Shown: positions 18,580-27,439 of the stretch, piece after piece
Layout: each line of letters opens with the position of its first letter
Position numbering within the stretch: position 1 is the stretch's first letter
NCBI RefSeq assembly: GCF_029837695.1
Contig: NZ_JAOEEA010000014.1
Coordinates: 1 to 64,000, forward strand
Reading direction: 5' to 3'
From: Pseudomonas sp. GD04019
GTDB lineage: Bacteria > Pseudomonadota > Gammaproteobacteria > Pseudomonadales > Pseudomonadaceae
Length of the DNA: 64,000 nucleotides
Program-made: the position numbers and the translations under genes
Notes under the pieces: generated by a model
Told to the model about the DNA's origin: nothing
The model's input: the letters and a program-made list of their open reading frames with translations, nothing else
Database searches by the model: none

Positions 18580-19022
18580 ACCTGCTGCGCGAGCGTTACC
18601 GGGTCGACCTGGTCGAGCTGCAGGCCGCTTGCGAAGCCAACTACGCGCGCCTGCTGCGCCTGCTGCCGGACATGCGCGAGGCCCAGGGCGAGCGCCGCGT
18701 GGCCCTGAGCCAGGGCGACCTGCTGCTCGGCGTGCTGCTGATCCGCGTCACCGAGAACTGCCCCTACACCACCACCCTGGAAGTGCGTCAGGAACACAGC
18801 CTGCCCTGGCTGCCGGTGCCGCGCCTGGAAGTGCGGGCCTACCACGACGCGCGCATGGCCGAGGTGATCGGCGCGGAAAACGCCCGGCGCTTCCGTGGCA
18901 TCTACCCCTACCCGAATGCCGCCATGCACCAGCCGGACGAGAAGACCCAGCTCAACCTGTTCCTCGGCGAATGGCTGAGCCACTGCATTGCCTGCGGTCA
19001 CGAACTGGTCACGGTACTGTGA
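18576..19022 (+). CDS. yqiB: DUF1249 family protein YqiB
   Basis: 148-residue cytosolic protein of the DUF1249/YqiB family: N-terminal YRVDLVELQAACEANYARLLRLLP and C-terminal QLNLFLGEWLSHCIACGHE. The biochemical function is unknown. The ATG overlaps the nudF stop (ATGA). Association with cpdA and nudF is conserved in Gammaproteobacteria, suggesting a nucleotide-metabolism link, but nothing in the sequence shows an active site. Confidence 0.9.
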   Translation: MNLLRERYRVDLVELQAACEANYARLLRLLPDMREAQGERRVALSQGDLLLGVLLIRVTENCPYTTTLEVRQEHSLPWLPVPRLEVRAYHDARMAEVIGAENARRFRGIYPYPNAAMHQPDEKTQLNLFLGEWLSHCIACGHELVTVL

Positions 19023-19034
19023 TCACAACCGCGC

Positions 19035-19055
19035 AAATGTGACGAGTTCACGTTT
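19035..19055 (+). promoter_or_regulatory. candidate Vfr/CRP-type site upstream of cpdA
   Basis: An interrupted palindrome AAATGTGA-N5-TCACGTTT. Half-sites TGTGA/TCAC are CRP-like, but the spacer is 5 instead of 6 bases. Regulation of cpdA by Vfr is reported in P. aeruginosa, which makes the position meaningful; the spacing makes it uncertain. Confidence 0.45.
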
Positions 19056-19118
19056 GCCGGGTTTACCGAATCGCGTTTCACCCACCATAATCCTGGGAAC
19101 CCGCTCAGGAGTTGGCCC

Positions 19119-19934
19119 TTGTCGCGCCCGTCGTCTCTTGCCTCCGATCGCCCGGTACTGCTGGTGCAGTTGTCGGACAGTCATCTTTTTGCCGAGGAAG
19201 ACGGCAAGCTGCTGGGCATGAACACCCGTGACAGCCTGGAAAAGGTGGTCGAGCGGGTGCAGGCGGAACAGAGCGACATCGACCTGATCCTGGCCACTGG
19301 CGATCTCTCCCAGGACGGCAGCGTGGCCTCCTACCAGAGCTTCCGCCAACTCACCGCCAACCTCGATACCGATGCCCGCTGGTTTCCCGGCAACCATGAC
19401 GAGCTGCCGGCCATGCGCGAAGTGTGCAATGGCAGCGATCTGTTGGAGCCGGTGATCGACCTGGGCCAGTGGCGCATCACCCTGCTCGACTCCTCGATTC
19501 CCGGCGCAGTGCCCGGCTATCTGGCCGACGACCAGCTTGAGCTGCTCGAACAGGCCCTCAGCGAAGCTCCCGAACGTCATCACCTGGTGTGCTTCCACCA
19601 TCACCCGGTGTCCATCGGCTGCAACTGGATGGAGCCGATCGGCGTACGTAACCCCGACGCCCTGTTCGCCGTGCTGGAGCGCCACCCGCAGGTCAAGGCC
19701 GTGCTCTGGGGCCATGTGCACCAGGAATTCGACCAGCAGCGCGGCGGCATCCGCCTGCTCGCCTCGCCCTCCACCTGCGTGCAGTTCGCCCCCGGCAGCG
19801 AGGAATTCCAGGTCGATACCACTGCCCCCGGCTACCGCTGGCTGCGCCTGCACGCCGACGGACGGCTGGAGACCGGCGTGTCGCGGGTCACCGGCATTCA
19901 CTTCGAAGTCGACTACAGCATCAAGGGCTACTAA
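19119..19934 (+). CDS. cpdA: 3',5'-cyclic-AMP phosphodiesterase CpdA
   Basis: 271-residue class III cyclic-nucleotide phosphodiesterase lowering cAMP and so limiting Vfr activity. Metallophosphoesterase motifs: D20-x-H22 (SDSH), G61-D62, G91NHDE95, HHHP near residue 166 and GHVHQ near 199, giving the di-metal site. The start is TTG at 19119: AGGAG lies 7 bases upstream and the resulting MSRPSS... N-terminus fits CpdA orthologues; no ATG or GTG precedes the first metal ligand in a better position. A rare start codon may keep expression low. Confidence 0.93.
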   Translation: MSRPSSLASDRPVLLVQLSDSHLFAEEDGKLLGMNTRDSLEKVVERVQAEQSDIDLILATGDLSQDGSVASYQSFRQLTANLDTDARWFPGNHDELPAMREVCNGSDLLEPVIDLGQWRITLLDSSIPGAVPGYLADDQLELLEQALSEAPERHHLVCFHHHPVSIGCNWMEPIGVRNPDALFAVLERHPQVKAVLWGHVHQEFDQQRGGIRLLASPSTCVQFAPGSEEFQVDTTAPGYRWLRLHADGRLETGVSRVTGIHFEVDYSIKGY

Positions 19935-20009
19935 AGAACTGGCTCTAGGCCTAGGCCTGGCTTGTCAATGCTTGCGGCTAGCGCCGCCTAGCTTGTAGCC
20001 TCCCGCTCC

Positions 20010-20618
20010 ATGAATCCCAGCATCCTCTATATCCACGGCCTCAACAGCTCGCCGGCCTCGACCAAGGCCAGCCAGTTGCTCAAGGTGGCCGAACACTGCG
20101 GCATCGCCCAGCATCTGCGCGTGCCGGCTCTACACCACCACCCGCGCCAGGCCATGCAGCAGCTGCAGGCGGCCATCGCTGAGCTGGGCAGCCCGCTGCT
20201 GGTCGGCAGCTCGCTGGGCGGCTACTACTCCACCTTCCTCGCCGAGCAGCATGGCCTCCCCGCCCTGCTGATCAATCCGGCCGTGCGTCCGCACCGGTTG
20301 TTCGGCGGCAAGGAAGTCGAGCAGACCAACTACTACACCAACGAGACCTGGCTGCTGACCCACGACCACATCGCCGCCCTGGCCGAGCTGGAAACACCCG
20401 AGCCGCGCGACGCCGCGCGCTACCGCGTGTGGCTGCAGACGGCCGACGAGACGCTGGACTACCGCCAGGCCGAGACGTTCTACAGCGGCTGCAGCCTGGA
20501 CATCCGTGAAGGTGGCGACCACAGCTATCAGGGCTTCGCCCAACGCATCCCGGAAATCCTCGCGCTGGCCGGCTTCGCCCCGGCGCTCTGGGCCGATTTC
20601 GACTTTTCCACCCTTTAA
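20010..20618 (+). CDS. yqiA: esterase YqiA
   Basis: 202-residue alpha/beta-hydrolase of the YqiA family (UPF0227). Nucleophile motif GSSLGG at 66-71 (S68), N-terminal YIHGLNSSPAS oxyanion region, and C-terminal catalytic His in GGDHSYQGF. The E. coli homologue hydrolyses short-chain thioesters and p-nitrophenyl esters; the physiological substrate is unknown. It sits 75 bases after cpdA and 15 before parE, in the conserved cluster. No convincing Shine-Dalgarno sequence is seen. Confidence 0.9.
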   Translation: MNPSILYIHGLNSSPASTKASQLLKVAEHCGIAQHLRVPALHHHPRQAMQQLQAAIAELGSPLLVGSSLGGYYSTFLAEQHGLPALLINPAVRPHRLFGGKEVEQTNYYTNETWLLTHDHIAALAELETPEPRDAARYRVWLQTADETLDYRQAETFYSGCSLDIREGGDHSYQGFAQRIPEILALAGFAPALWADFDFSTL

Positions 20619-20633
20619 TAGACAAGAGACACC

Positions 20634-22532
20634 ATGGCCCAGCAGAACGCCTATAACGCCGATGCCATCGAAGTACTGTCCGGTCTGGACCCGGTGCGCA
20701 AGCGCCCGGGCATGTACACCGATACCGCGCGGCCCAACCACCTGGCCCAGGAAGTCATCGACAACAGCGTCGACGAGGCGCTGGCCGGTCACGCCAAATC
20801 GATCCAGGTGATCCTCCACGAGGACAACTCGCTGGAAGTGGTCGACGACGGCCGCGGCATGCCGGTCGACATCCACCCGGAGGAAGGCATCCCCGGCGTC
20901 GAGCTGATCCTTACCAAGCTGCACGCCGGGGGCAAGTTCTCCAACAAGAACTACCAGTTCTCCGGCGGCCTGCACGGCGTCGGCATCTCGGTGGTCAACG
21001 CCCTGTCCAACCAGGTCGAGGTCAAGGTCAAGCGTGACGGCAGCGAATACCGCATGACCTTCGCCGACGGCTTCAAGGCCACCGACCTGGAAGTGATCGG
21101 CAGCGTCGGCAAGCGCAACACCGGCACCAGCGTGCGCTTCTGGCCCGATCCGAAGTACTTCGACTCGCCCAAGTTCTCCATCAGCCGCCTCAAGCACGTA
21201 CTCAAGGCCAAGGCCGTTCTCTGCCCGGGCCTGGAAGTCACCTTCACCGACAAGAACAACGGCGAGACCACCCGCTGGTACTTCGAGGACGGTCTGCGCT
21301 CCTACCTCGTCGACGCGGTGAGCGAATTCGTGCGCCTGCCCGACGAGCCGTTCTGCGGCTCCCTGGCCGGCAACAAGGAGGCGGTGGACTGGGCCCTGCT
21401 GTGGCTGCCCGAAGGCGGCGAGTCGCTGCAGGAGAGCTACGTCAACCTGATCCCCACCGCCCAGGGCGGCACCCACGTCAACGGCCTGCGCCAGGGCCTG
21501 CTGGATGCCATGCGCGAGTTCTGCGAGTTCCGCAACCTGCTGCCGCGCGGCGTGAAACTAGCGCCGGAAGATGTCTGGGAGCGCATCGCCTTCGTTCTCT
21601 CGATGAAGATGCAGGACGCCCAGTTCTCCGGCCAGACCAAGGAGCGCCTGTCCTCCCGCGAGGCCTCGGCATTCGTCTCCGGCGTGGTCAAGGATGCCTT
21701 CAGCCTGTGGCTCAACGCCCACCCGGAAACCGGCCTGCTACTGGCCGAACAGGCCATCGGCAACGCCGGCCGCCGCCTCAAGGCCGGCAAGAAGGTCGAG
21801 CGCAAGAAGATCACCCAGGGCCCGGCGCTGCCCGGCAAGCTGGCCGACTGCGCGGGCCAGGACCCGATGCGTTCCGAGCTGTTCCTGGTGGAGGGTGACT
21901 CCGCCGGCGGCTCCGCCAAGCAGGCCCGCGACAAGGAGTTCCAGGCCATCATGCCGCTGCGCGGCAAGATCCTGAACACCTGGGAAGTGGACGGCGGCGA
22001 AGTCCTCGCCTCGCAGGAAGTACACGACATCGCCGTGGCCATCGGCATCGATCCGGGCTCGGCCGATCTGTCGCAGCTGCGCTACGGCAAGATCTGCATC
22101 CTCGCCGACGCCGACTCCGACGGTCTGCATATCGCCACATTGCTCTGCGCCCTGTTCGTCCGCCACTTCCGCCCGCTGGTGGAAGCAGGGCACGTCTACG
22201 TGGCCATGCCGCCGCTGTACCGCATCGACCTGGGCAAGGAGATCTTCTACGCCCTCGACGACGCCGAGCGCGACGGCATCCTCGACCGCCTGGTGGCCGA
22301 GAAACGCCGCGGCAAGCCGCAGGTCACCCGCTTCAAGGGCCTCGGCGAGATGAACCCGCCGCAGCTGCGCGAAACCACCATGGACCCCAACACCCGCCGC
22401 CTGGTGCAACTGGGCCTGGACGACTTCGAGGCGACCCGCGAAGTGATGGACATGCTGCTGGCCAAGAAGCGCGCCGGCGACCGCAAGAGCTGGCTGGAGA
22501 GCAAGGGCAACCTCGCCGAGGTCATCGCGTGA
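20634..22532 (+). CDS. parE: DNA topoisomerase IV subunit B
   Basis: 632-residue ATPase subunit of topoisomerase IV, which decatenates daughter chromosomes. GHKL ATPase motifs: EVIDNSVDEAL, VVDDGRGMPVD, GGLHGVGISVVNAL. TOPRIM acidic motifs: LVEGDSAGGSAKQ and DADSDGLHI. The length is standard for Pseudomonas. Its stop overlaps the next gene's GTG (GTGA). parE and parC are separated by two small genes, as I recall for P. aeruginosa. Confidence 0.97.
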   Translation: MAQQNAYNADAIEVLSGLDPVRKRPGMYTDTARPNHLAQEVIDNSVDEALAGHAKSIQVILHEDNSLEVVDDGRGMPVDIHPEEGIPGVELILTKLHAGGKFSNKNYQFSGGLHGVGISVVNALSNQVEVKVKRDGSEYRMTFADGFKATDLEVIGSVGKRNTGTSVRFWPDPKYFDSPKFSISRLKHVLKAKAVLCPGLEVTFTDKNNGETTRWYFEDGLRSYLVDAVSEFVRLPDEPFCGSLAGNKEAVDWALLWLPEGGESLQESYVNLIPTAQGGTHVNGLRQGLLDAMREFCEFRNLLPRGVKLAPEDVWERIAFVLSMKMQDAQFSGQTKERLSSREASAFVSGVVKDAFSLWLNAHPETGLLLAEQAIGNAGRRLKAGKKVERKKITQGPALPGKLADCAGQDPMRSELFLVEGDSAGGSAKQARDKEFQAIMPLRGKILNTWEVDGGEVLASQEVHDIAVAIGIDPGSADLSQLRYGKICILADADSDGLHIATLLCALFVRHFRPLVEAGHVYVAMPPLYRIDLGKEIFYALDDAERDGILDRLVAEKRRGKPQVTRFKGLGEMNPPQLRETTMDPNTRRLVQLGLDDFEATREVMDMLLAKKRAGDRKSWLESKGNLAEVIA

Positions 22533-23521
22533 GGTTGAGCCTCGCCCTCGCCGGCCTGCTGTTCGCCTGCACGGCGGCCGCGGCCGACAAGCCCAAACAA
22601 CCGGTCGAGCTGGAGCTGCTGGCCGAGCATGCCGTGGACGGCATGGCCGGCGGCAATCTGTCCGGTCTGACCCGCTGCGGCGCGGACTGGCTGGCGGTGT
22701 CCGACCGCGAGGACGACCGTCTGTATCGCCTGCAGCCGGGTGACGGCGCCTGGCAGGCCGAGGCCGAGACCTTCGCAGCGCCGCCGGTGCCGCCCAGCGC
22801 GCTGCCCTGGGGCTTGCGCATGCGCACCTGGGCGGCCAACCTGGTGCGCCAGGGTGAGCTGGATTTCGAGAGCATCAGCTGCGACGACAAGGGCAACCGC
22901 TACCTGCTTAGCGAAGCCCATGTCGCCCTGCTGCAAGTCGGCCCCAGCGGCATGGCCGAATGGCTGCCGCTGCCCGACGAGCTGATCCGCCAGGCCCGCG
23001 CCAGCGGCATGCTGCTGCGCCACAACGCCCTGCTCGAAGGCCTAGCCATCGACCCGGCCGGCGAGCGTCTGTGGCTGGCCGCCGAGCGCGAGCGCCGTGG
23101 CCTGCTGGTGCTGCACAAGGACAAGGGCCGCTGGCGCTGCACCGGCGGCTGCATCCTGATGTCCGAGGCCGGCCAACTACGCTCGCCGCTGACTCCGCAG
23201 AGCGATGCCCGTCACCCGCGCAGCTTCGGCGACCTGGCCTATCTGAATGGCAAGCTGTTCAGCCTGGAACGCCTGGAGCAGCGCATCTGCCGCCGCGACC
23301 CGGCCACTGGCGCGGAGCAGAAGTGCTGGTCGTTCGCCGCTGCCGCCCTGGCCGAAGGTCGCGCCTACCCCGAACCCTACGGCGTCGCCGAGGCCCTGTG
23401 GCTGGACAAGGACGGCGCCTGGCTGGGCCTGGACAACAACGACCTGGCCCGCGCCGACGGCGAGAGCCGGCCGCTGCTGTGGCAGTTCAAGGCCCCGGCA
23501 GGCGGCTGGAGCGCGCCATGA
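22529..23521 (+). CDS. exported esterase-like/phytase-like protein
   Basis: 330 residues with a signal peptide (cleavage after AAAA, near residue 19). It resembles the esterase-like activity of phytase family (beta-propeller): SGLTRCGADWLAVSDREDDRLYRL, ...LEGLAIDPAGERLWLAAERER, and AEALWLDKDGAWLGLDNND near the end. Phosphatase or esterase activity has not been shown for these Pseudomonas proteins as far as I know. GTG start overlapping the parE stop (GTGA), so translation is coupled to parE. Confidence 0.75.
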   Translation: MRLSLALAGLLFACTAAAADKPKQPVELELLAEHAVDGMAGGNLSGLTRCGADWLAVSDREDDRLYRLQPGDGAWQAEAETFAAPPVPPSALPWGLRMRTWAANLVRQGELDFESISCDDKGNRYLLSEAHVALLQVGPSGMAEWLPLPDELIRQARASGMLLRHNALLEGLAIDPAGERLWLAAERERRGLLVLHKDKGRWRCTGGCILMSEAGQLRSPLTPQSDARHPRSFGDLAYLNGKLFSLERLEQRICRRDPATGAEQKCWSFAAAALAEGRAYPEPYGVAEALWLDKDGAWLGLDNNDLARADGESRPLLWQFKAPAGGWSAP

Positions 23522-24045
23522 GCGAACGCCCCACCGGCCAGCGCGCCGCCCGCGTGATGCTGATCCTGGCCTGGGTCGCGGCCCTGGCCTTGGCCACGCA
23601 CTGGTTCGGCAACTGGGAAGAGCAGCGCGACAACCCCAATCGCCAGCTGCAGTCGGTGCACGGCGACGGCTATATCGAAGTGCGCCTGGCCAGCAGCCGC
23701 GGCGGCCACTACGTGCTGGACGGGCAGATCGACGGCCACACCGTGACCTTCCTGCTCGATACCGGCGCCACCGCCGTGGCCGTGCCGCAGAAACTGGCCG
23801 GCAAGCTCGGCCTGCAGCCCGGCGCGCCGGTGCAGATCCGTACCGCCAACGGTACCGTCACTGGTGCGCGCACCCGCCTCGGCCTGCTGCAGCTCGGCGA
23901 TATCCAGCTGCGCGACGTGGCGGCGCTGATCACCCCCGGCATGGACGGCAACGAGGTGCTGCTCGGCATGAGCGCCCTCAAGCAACTCGAATTCACTCAG
24001 AAGGGCGGCACTCTGGTGCTGCGCCAATCGACTTCACTGAAATGA
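23518..24045 (+). CDS. retropepsin-like aspartic protease, TIGR02281 type
   Basis: 175 residues with one N-terminal TM helix (about 13-31) and a periplasmic single-lobed aspartyl protease domain. Active-site motif FLLDTGATAVAV (D near residue 81) and the hydrophobic LLGMSALKQLEF near the C-terminus, as in clan AA retropepsin-like proteins; a dimer would be needed for catalysis. The ATG overlaps the upstream stop (ATGA). A second family member is at 49304. Confidence 0.85.
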   Translation: MSERPTGQRAARVMLILAWVAALALATHWFGNWEEQRDNPNRQLQSVHGDGYIEVRLASSRGGHYVLDGQIDGHTVTFLLDTGATAVAVPQKLAGKLGLQPGAPVQIRTANGTVTGARTRLGLLQLGDIQLRDVAALITPGMDGNEVLLGMSALKQLEFTQKGGTLVLRQSTSLK

Positions 24046-24058
24046 CCATGAGGCACGC

Positions 24059-26317
24059 ATGAGCGACACCCTCGATTTGAGCCTGGAAGGCGTGGAACGA
24101 CGTTCCCTCGCCGACTTCACCGAGCAGGCTTATCTCAACTACTCCATGTACGTGATCATGGACCGCGCCCTGCCGCATATCGGCGACGGCCTCAAACCCG
24201 TGCAGCGCCGCATCGTCTACGCGATGAGCGAGCTGGGCCTGGATGCCGACTCCAAGCACAAGAAGTCGGCGCGTACCGTCGGCGACGTGCTCGGCAAGTT
24301 CCACCCCCACGGTGACAGCGCCTGCTACGAGGCCATGGTGCTGATGGCGCAGCCGTTCAGCTACCGCTACACGCTGGTCGACGGCCAGGGCAACTGGGGT
24401 GCGCCGGACGATCCCAAGTCCTTCGCCGCCATGCGTTACACCGAGGCGCGCCTGTCGCGCTACTCGGAAGTGCTGCTGGCCGAGCTGGGCCAGGGCACCG
24501 TGGACTGGGTACCGAACTTCGACGGCACCCTCGACGAGCCGGCGACCCTGCCGGCGCGCCTGCCCAACCTGCTGCTCAACGGCACCACCGGCATCGCCGT
24601 GGGCATGGCCACCGACGTGCCGCCGCACAACCTGCGCGAAGTCGCCAGCGCCTGCGTGCGCCTGCTGGACGAGCCGAATGCCACGGTCGAGCAACTGTGC
24701 GAGCACATCCTCGGCCCGGACTTCCCCACCGAGGCGGAAGTCATCACGCCCAAGGCCGACCTGCTGAAGATCTACGAGACCGGCCGTGGCTCGGTGCGTA
24801 TGCGCGCCGTGTACCGCGTCGAGGACGGCGATATCGTGGTCACCGCCCTGCCGCACCAGGTCTCCGGGGCCAAGGTGCTGGAGCAGATCGCCGCGCAGAT
24901 GCAGGCCAAGAAGCTGCCGATGGTCGCCGACCTGCGCGACGAGTCGGACCACGAGAACCCCTGCCGCATCGTCATCATCCCGCGCTCCAACCGCGTGGAT
25001 GCCGACGAGCTGATGACCCACCTGTTCGCCACCACCGACCTGGAGTCCAGCTACCGGGTCAACACCAACGTCATCGGCCTGGACGGCAAGCCGCAGGTGA
25101 AAGACCTGCGCACCCTGCTCAGCGAGTGGCTGCAGTACCGCGTCGGCACCGTGCGCCGCCGCCTGCAGTTCCGCCTGGACAAGGTCGAGAAGCGCCTGCA
25201 CCTGTTGGAAGGCTTGCTCACCGCCTTCCTCAACCTGGATGAAGTGATCCATATCATCCGCACCGAGGACCAGCCCAAGCCGGTGCTGATGGAGCGCTTC
25301 GGCCTCACCGACATCCAGGCCGACTACATCCTCGACACCCGCCTGCGCCAGTTGGCCCGCCTGGAAGAGATGAAGATCCGTGGCGAGCAGGACGAGCTGG
25401 CCAAAGAACGCGCCAAGCTGCTGGCCCTGCTCGGCAGCGAAGCCAAGCTGAAGAAGCTGGTGCGCCAGGAAATCCTCGACGACGCCGAGAAGTACGGCGA
25501 TGACCGTCGCTCGCCGATCGTCGCCCGCGCCGAGGCCCGCGCCTTGTCGGAAACCGAGCTGATGCCGACCGAGCCGGTCACCGTGGTGCTCTCGGAAAAA
25601 GGCTGGGTACGTTGCGCCAAGGGCCACGATATCGACGCCACCGGCCTGTCGTACAAGGCCGGCGACGGCTTCAAGGCCGCCGCGCCGGGCCGCTCGAACC
25701 AGTACGCGGTATTTATCGACTCAACCGGCAGGAGTTATTCCCTCGCCGCCCATAGCCTGCCGTCGGCACGCGGCCAGGGCGAGCCGCTCACCGGCCGTCT
25801 GCAACCGCCGCCGGGTGCCACCTTCGACTGCGTGCTGCTGCCGGAAGACAGCGCCCTGTACGTGATCGCCTCCGACGCCGGCTACGGCTTCGTGGTCAAG
25901 GGCGAGGACCTGCAGGCCAAGAACAAGGCCGGCAAGACCCTGCTCAGCCTGCCCAACGGCTCGCTGGTGGTACCGCCCAAGCCGGTGGCCAGTGTCGAGG
26001 ACAACTGGCTGGCGGCGGTGACCACCGAAGGCCGTCTGTTGCTGTTCCCGGTGCGCGACCTGCCGCAGCTGGGCAAAGGCAAGGGCAACAAGATCATCGG
26101 CATCCCCGGTGAGCGCGTGGCCAGTCGCGAGGAGTACCTCACCGACCTGGCCGTGCTGCCCACCGGCGCCACCCTGGTCCTGCAGGCCGGCAAGCGCACC
26201 CTGTCGCTCAAGCCGGACGACCTGGAGCACTACAAGGGTGAGCGTGGACGGCGTGGCAACAAGCTGCCGCGTGGCTTCCAGCGGGTCGATTCACTGCTGG
26301 TGGAAACCCCGGCCTGA
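24059..26317 (+). CDS. parC: DNA topoisomerase IV subunit A
   Basis: 752-residue breakage-rejoining subunit of topoisomerase IV. The catalytic Tyr is in AAMRYTEARLSRYS. The quinolone-resistance region reads GKFHPHGDSACYEAMV, i.e. Ser and Glu at the two usual resistance positions (wild-type). The C-terminal part (about 500-740) is the beta-pinwheel DNA-wrapping domain. GAGG precedes the ATG. Confidence 0.97.
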   Translation: MSDTLDLSLEGVERRSLADFTEQAYLNYSMYVIMDRALPHIGDGLKPVQRRIVYAMSELGLDADSKHKKSARTVGDVLGKFHPHGDSACYEAMVLMAQPFSYRYTLVDGQGNWGAPDDPKSFAAMRYTEARLSRYSEVLLAELGQGTVDWVPNFDGTLDEPATLPARLPNLLLNGTTGIAVGMATDVPPHNLREVASACVRLLDEPNATVEQLCEHILGPDFPTEAEVITPKADLLKIYETGRGSVRMRAVYRVEDGDIVVTALPHQVSGAKVLEQIAAQMQAKKLPMVADLRDESDHENPCRIVIIPRSNRVDADELMTHLFATTDLESSYRVNTNVIGLDGKPQVKDLRTLLSEWLQYRVGTVRRRLQFRLDKVEKRLHLLEGLLTAFLNLDEVIHIIRTEDQPKPVLMERFGLTDIQADYILDTRLRQLARLEEMKIRGEQDELAKERAKLLALLGSEAKLKKLVRQEILDDAEKYGDDRRSPIVARAEARALSETELMPTEPVTVVLSEKGWVRCAKGHDIDATGLSYKAGDGFKAAAPGRSNQYAVFIDSTGRSYSLAAHSLPSARGQGEPLTGRLQPPPGATFDCVLLPEDSALYVIASDAGYGFVVKGEDLQAKNKAGKTLLSLPNGSLVVPPKPVASVEDNWLAAVTTEGRLLLFPVRDLPQLGKGKGNKIIGIPGERVASREEYLTDLAVLPTGATLVLQAGKRTLSLKPDDLEHYKGERGRRGNKLPRGFQRVDSLLVETPA

Positions 26318-26322
26318 GCCGC

Positions 26323-26384
26323 CGCTGCGCTCAAGCGCAGCGCGCAAGGCATGCCGTAGAGCGCCGCGGGCTGGAGTCCGCGGC
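26323..26384 (+). terminator. two hairpins downstream of parC
   Basis: The first is an 8-bp stem CGCTGCGC/GCGCAGCG with a TCAA loop (26323-26342), the second a 7-bp stem GCCGCGG/CCGCGGC (26363-26384) followed by CGCTTTG. Neither has a proper T-run. They probably end or stabilise the parC mRNA. Confidence 0.4.
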
Positions 26385-26452
26385 CGCTTTGACGGATCAT
26401 ACGCGGCCTTGACGTACGATCACGGCCGCCCGCGCGGCCCTCAGGTGAACCG

Positions 26453-27163
26453 ATGAAACTGCTGCGCCTTTCTTCCGTACTGCTGCTGACCGGCCTCCTC
26501 GGCCTGGCCGGCTGCACGGCGCACAAGCCGATACCGCTGTACCAGCTGGACAACGGCAACGCCGCCATTCCCACCCAGCCCCAGGGCCTGGCCGTGCTGC
26601 TAGGCCCCGTCTCGGTGGCTGACTACCTGCAACGCGAAACCCTCCTGCAACGTCAGAACGACGGCAGCCTGCTGGCCGCCGACGACGCGCGCTGGGCCGG
26701 CAGCCTGGCCGCCGATATCGACCAGTTGCTGCTGCGCCAGCTGGCCTGGCGCCTGGACAGCCAGCGCACCGTGCTGGCCCCCACCACCGCCGCCGACTTC
26801 AAGCCGGACGTGCAGGTGCTGCTGAACATCATCCGCCTCGACTCCGGCCCGTCCCATCCGGCCGTGCTGGAAGCCCAGTGGCGCCTGCTCGACAAGAGCG
26901 GCCAGCTGCGCGACAGCCAGCTACTGCGCCTGGAAGAGGCCCACAGCGGCACCACCGCCGACCAGGTCCAGGCGCAGAGCCGTCTGCTGCGCCAGCTGGC
27001 CCAGCGTCTGGCGGAAGCCATCGAGCCGCTGCGCAACCAACCGATCGCCGAGGCGCCCAAGCCGGCCGTCACCCCGAAACCCGCCAAACCCAAGGCCGAG
27101 CAGCAGCCACGTATCCCGTTGGTGGCGCCGACCCGCAGCAACGGCGAAGTCCTGCGCTTCTGA
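26453..27163 (+). CDS. PqiC/YmbA-family (ABC-auxiliary) lipoprotein
   Basis: 236-residue lipoprotein: lipobox GLAGC (Cys at residue 21), then the DUF330/PqiC core (VLLGPVSVADYLQRETLLQR..., W.GSLAADIDQLLLRQLAWRL...) and a Pro/Lys/Ala-rich C-terminal tail (about 200-225). PqiC anchors PqiAB or MCE-type lipid transport tunnels to the outer membrane. No pqiA/pqiB or MCE gene is adjacent, so partners are elsewhere. SD AGGTGA precedes the ATG. It stands at the junction of two conserved blocks (parC and xseB). Confidence 0.82.
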   Translation: MKLLRLSSVLLLTGLLGLAGCTAHKPIPLYQLDNGNAAIPTQPQGLAVLLGPVSVADYLQRETLLQRQNDGSLLAADDARWAGSLAADIDQLLLRQLAWRLDSQRTVLAPTTAADFKPDVQVLLNIIRLDSGPSHPAVLEAQWRLLDKSGQLRDSQLLRLEEAHSGTTADQVQAQSRLLRQLAQRLAEAIEPLRNQPIAEAPKPAVTPKPAKPKAEQQPRIPLVAPTRSNGEVLRF

Positions 27164-27196
27164 CCCACGCCCCCACAGAGCCGAGAACCCGTCCCC

Positions 27197-27439
27197 ATGG
27201 CCCGCAAGAAAGCCGCCGTCGATTTCGAAAAATCCCTCGCCGACCTGCAAACCCTGGTCGAGCGCCTGGAGAGCGGCGAGCTGTCCCTGGAAGATTCGCT
27301 GACCGCCTTCGAACAGGGCATCGGCCTGACCCGCGACTGCCAGGCCGCCCTGGCCCAGGCCGAGCAGAAGGTCCAGCAGTTGCTGGAGCGTGACGGCGAG
27401 CTGGAGGAAGTGCCCTTCGACGCGGACGAACAGGCATGA
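27197..27439 (+). CDS. xseB: exodeoxyribonuclease VII small subunit
   Basis: 80-residue helical protein, the small subunit of exonuclease VII (with XseA, encoded elsewhere), degrading single-stranded DNA. Typical FEKSLADLQTLVERLESGEL and LEDSLTAFEQGI motifs. Its stop overlaps the ispA ATG (ATGA 27436-27439), so the two are translationally coupled, as in most Gammaproteobacteria. Confidence 0.95.
   Translation: MARKKAAVDFEKSLADLQTLVERLESGELSLEDSLTAFEQGIGLTRDCQAALAQAEQKVQQLLERDGELEEVPFDADEQA

Noticed and set aside
19940..19965. AGGCCTAGGCCT repeat after cpdA
   Set aside because: Short self-complementary run without terminator features or further copies seen.
23993..25627. 544-codon minus-strand open frame
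   Set aside because: Antisense shadow of parC.
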